Shown: positions 63,029-64,000 of the stretch, piece by piece
How the letters are laid out: every line of letters begins with the position of its first letter
How positions within the stretch are numbered: the first letter of the stretch is position 1
Assembly: GCA_947168525.1 (NCBI GenBank)
Contig: CAMVMG010000002.1
Span: forward strand, 124,001-188,000
Length of the DNA: 64,000 nt
Reading direction: 5' to 3'
From: an uncultured Bacteroidales bacterium
Lineage (GTDB): Bacteria; Bacteroidota; Bacteroidia; Bacteroidales; UBA932
The notes under the pieces: generated by a model
Database searches by the model: none
What the model saw: only the letters and a program-made list of their open reading frames with translations
What the model was told of the DNA's origin: nothing
Position numbers and translations under genes: made by a program

Positions 63029-64000
63029 ATGGCAAAAGAAGCAGAAGAAATGACCGGTGCCCAGGTAAATGCCGCCAAGCTCAAGGCCCTGCAGGCAACG
63101 ATCGACAAGATTGAGAAAGATTATGGGAAAGGGACCATCATGAAGCTGGGAGACCAGCCGGAATGGGATGCCTCGCAGGTCATCCCCAGCGGTTCCATCT
63201 CCCTGGACCATGCGCTGGGCATCGGCGGGTACCCCAAAGGCCGCATCATCGAGATTTACGGGCCGGAAAGCTCCGGTAAAACCACCCTCGCCATCCATGC
63301 CATCGCCCAGGCCCAGAAGGGCGGCGGAATTGCCGCCATCATCGACGCGGAGCACGCCTTCGACCGCAGCTATGCCAAAGCCCTGGGCGTGAATCTGGAC
63401 ACCCTCCTCATCTCCCAGCCGGACAACGGAGAACAGGCCCTGGAAATTGCCGACAACCTCATCCGCAGCGGCGCGATAGACATCGTGGTAATAGACTCCG
63501 TGGCCGCCCTCACCCCCAAGGCAGAGATCGAAGGCGAGATGGGAGAGAACAAAGTAGGTCTGCAGGCCCGCCTGATGAGCCAGGCCCTGCGCAAGCTCAC
63601 GGCCAACATCTCCAAGACAGGTACCTGCTGCATCTTCATCAACCAGCTGCGTGAGAAGATCGGCATCATGTTCGGCAATCCGGAAACCACCACCGGCGGC
63701 AATGCGCTCAAATTCTACGCTTCCGTCCGCCTGGACATCCGCCGCACCACCCAGATCAAAGACGGGGAGGACGCCCTGGGCAATCACGTGAAGGTTAAGG
63801 TGGTCAAGAACAAGATGGCACCGCCCTTCAAGAAGGCAGAGTTCGACATCGTCTTCGGGGAAGGCATCTCCCGCAGCGGAGAAATCGTGGACCTGGGCGT
63901 AGAGCTGGGCATCATCCAGAAGTCCGGTTCCTGGTTCAGCTACAATGACAGCAAACTGGCCCAGGGCCGGGAAGCCACCAAGAAGCTCATGCTGGACAAT
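63029..64000 (+). CDS. recA: Recombinase RecA (3' end beyond window)
   Basis: The first 324 residues of RecA, open to the window edge; about 20-30 residues are missing. Walker A is GPESSGKTT, preceded by [12 protein letters not shown]. The allosteric and hydrolysis segments include DAEHAFD, Walker [12 protein letters not shown], and loop L2 near [37 protein letters not shown]. The N-terminus has a short extra, acidic region ([17 protein letters not shown]). It drives homologous recombination and SOS induction. The divergent rlmN lies 133 bases away. Confidence 0.96.
   Translation, partial: MAKEAEEMTGAQVNAAKLKALQATIDKIEKDYGKGTIMKLGDQPEWDASQVIPSGSISLDHALGIGGYPKGRIIEIYGPESSGKTTLAIHAIAQAQKGGGIAAIIDAEHAFDRSYAKALGVNLDTLLISQPDNGEQALEIADNLIRSGAIDIVVIDSVAALTPKAEIEGEMGENKVGLQARLMSQALRKLTANISKTGTCCIFINQLREKIGIMFGNPETTTGGNALKFYASVRLDIRRTTQIKDGEDALGNHVKVKVVKNKMAPPFKKAEFDIVFGEGISRSGEIVDLGVELGIIQKSGSWFSYNDSKLAQGREATKKLMLDN

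Overview
The window is a gene-dense, GC-rich chromosomal segment from a member of the Bacteroidota, most likely a fermentative gut-type Bacteroidales. The evidence is a SusC/SusD pair, other TonB-dependent receptors, many lipoproteins with a signal cysteine, a bacterial/archaeal-type V-ATPase, and several promoters of the Bacteroidota form TTTG-N19/20-TAnnTTTG. I see no insertion sequence, prophage, CRISPR array, rRNA or tRNA gene. The non-protein RNA genes are RNase P RNA and a possible small RNA.

Layout. (1) 1-4504, minus: an amino-acid fermentation operon (iorA, iorB, a PLP aminotransferase, and an acyl-CoA transferase cut by the window edge). (2) 4599-5861, minus: an Omp85-like barrel. 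(3) 6021-13201, plus: a seven-gene V-type ATPase operon whose K subunit carries the Na+-ligand residues, closed by a clear terminator, followed by a secreted histidine acid phosphatase. (4) 14607-19815, minus: a DUF349 protein, yidC, a PAP2 phosphatase and yggS, mostly with overlapping stops and starts; trmD diverges. (5) 20620-24921, minus: two small lipoproteins, a TPP-riboswitch-controlled TonB receptor (probable thiamine importer) and a glutamine cyclotransferase. (6) 25009-29028, plus: pgi and three exported proteins. (7) 29063-55676, minus: a 26.6-kb unbroken same-strand pectin utilisation locus. (8) 55884-58621, plus: a divergent LacI-type regulator and a GH43 enzyme. (9) 58662 to the end: rnpB, recX, a patatin/outer-membrane-barrel protein, rlmN and the start of recA.

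How the genes work together. The pectin locus reads as one pathway. GH28, PL1, a CE12-CE8 fusion and GH105 cut and de-esterify homogalacturonan and rhamnogalacturonan. SusC/SusD and a 1713-residue surface lipoprotein with four beta-helix modules bind and import fragments, and an ExuT-like MFS carrier crosses the inner membrane. UxaC-UxaB-UxaA converts galacturonate, and KduI-KduD converts unsaturated uronate, both to 2-keto-3-deoxygluconate. KdgK and Eda then split this to pyruvate and glyceraldehyde-3-phosphate. A 28-bp perfect palindrome over the -33 region of the GH28 promoter, with a second half-conserved copy near the lacI promoter, suggests local control by the LacI-type protein. The TPP-controlled receptor fits a cell that runs a TPP-dependent indolepyruvate/2-oxoacid oxidoreductase.

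The most interesting points are: the single-locus pectin pathway with its palindromic operator pair; the quadruplicated beta-helix lipoprotein; a riboswitch whose P1 helix appears to contain the start codon; a sodium-type V-ATPase without recognisable F, C or G subunits; an IorA lacking its ferredoxin domain; a promoter-leader-terminator unit that could encode a small RNA; and two strong hairpins inside the pectin operon that do not look like terminators.
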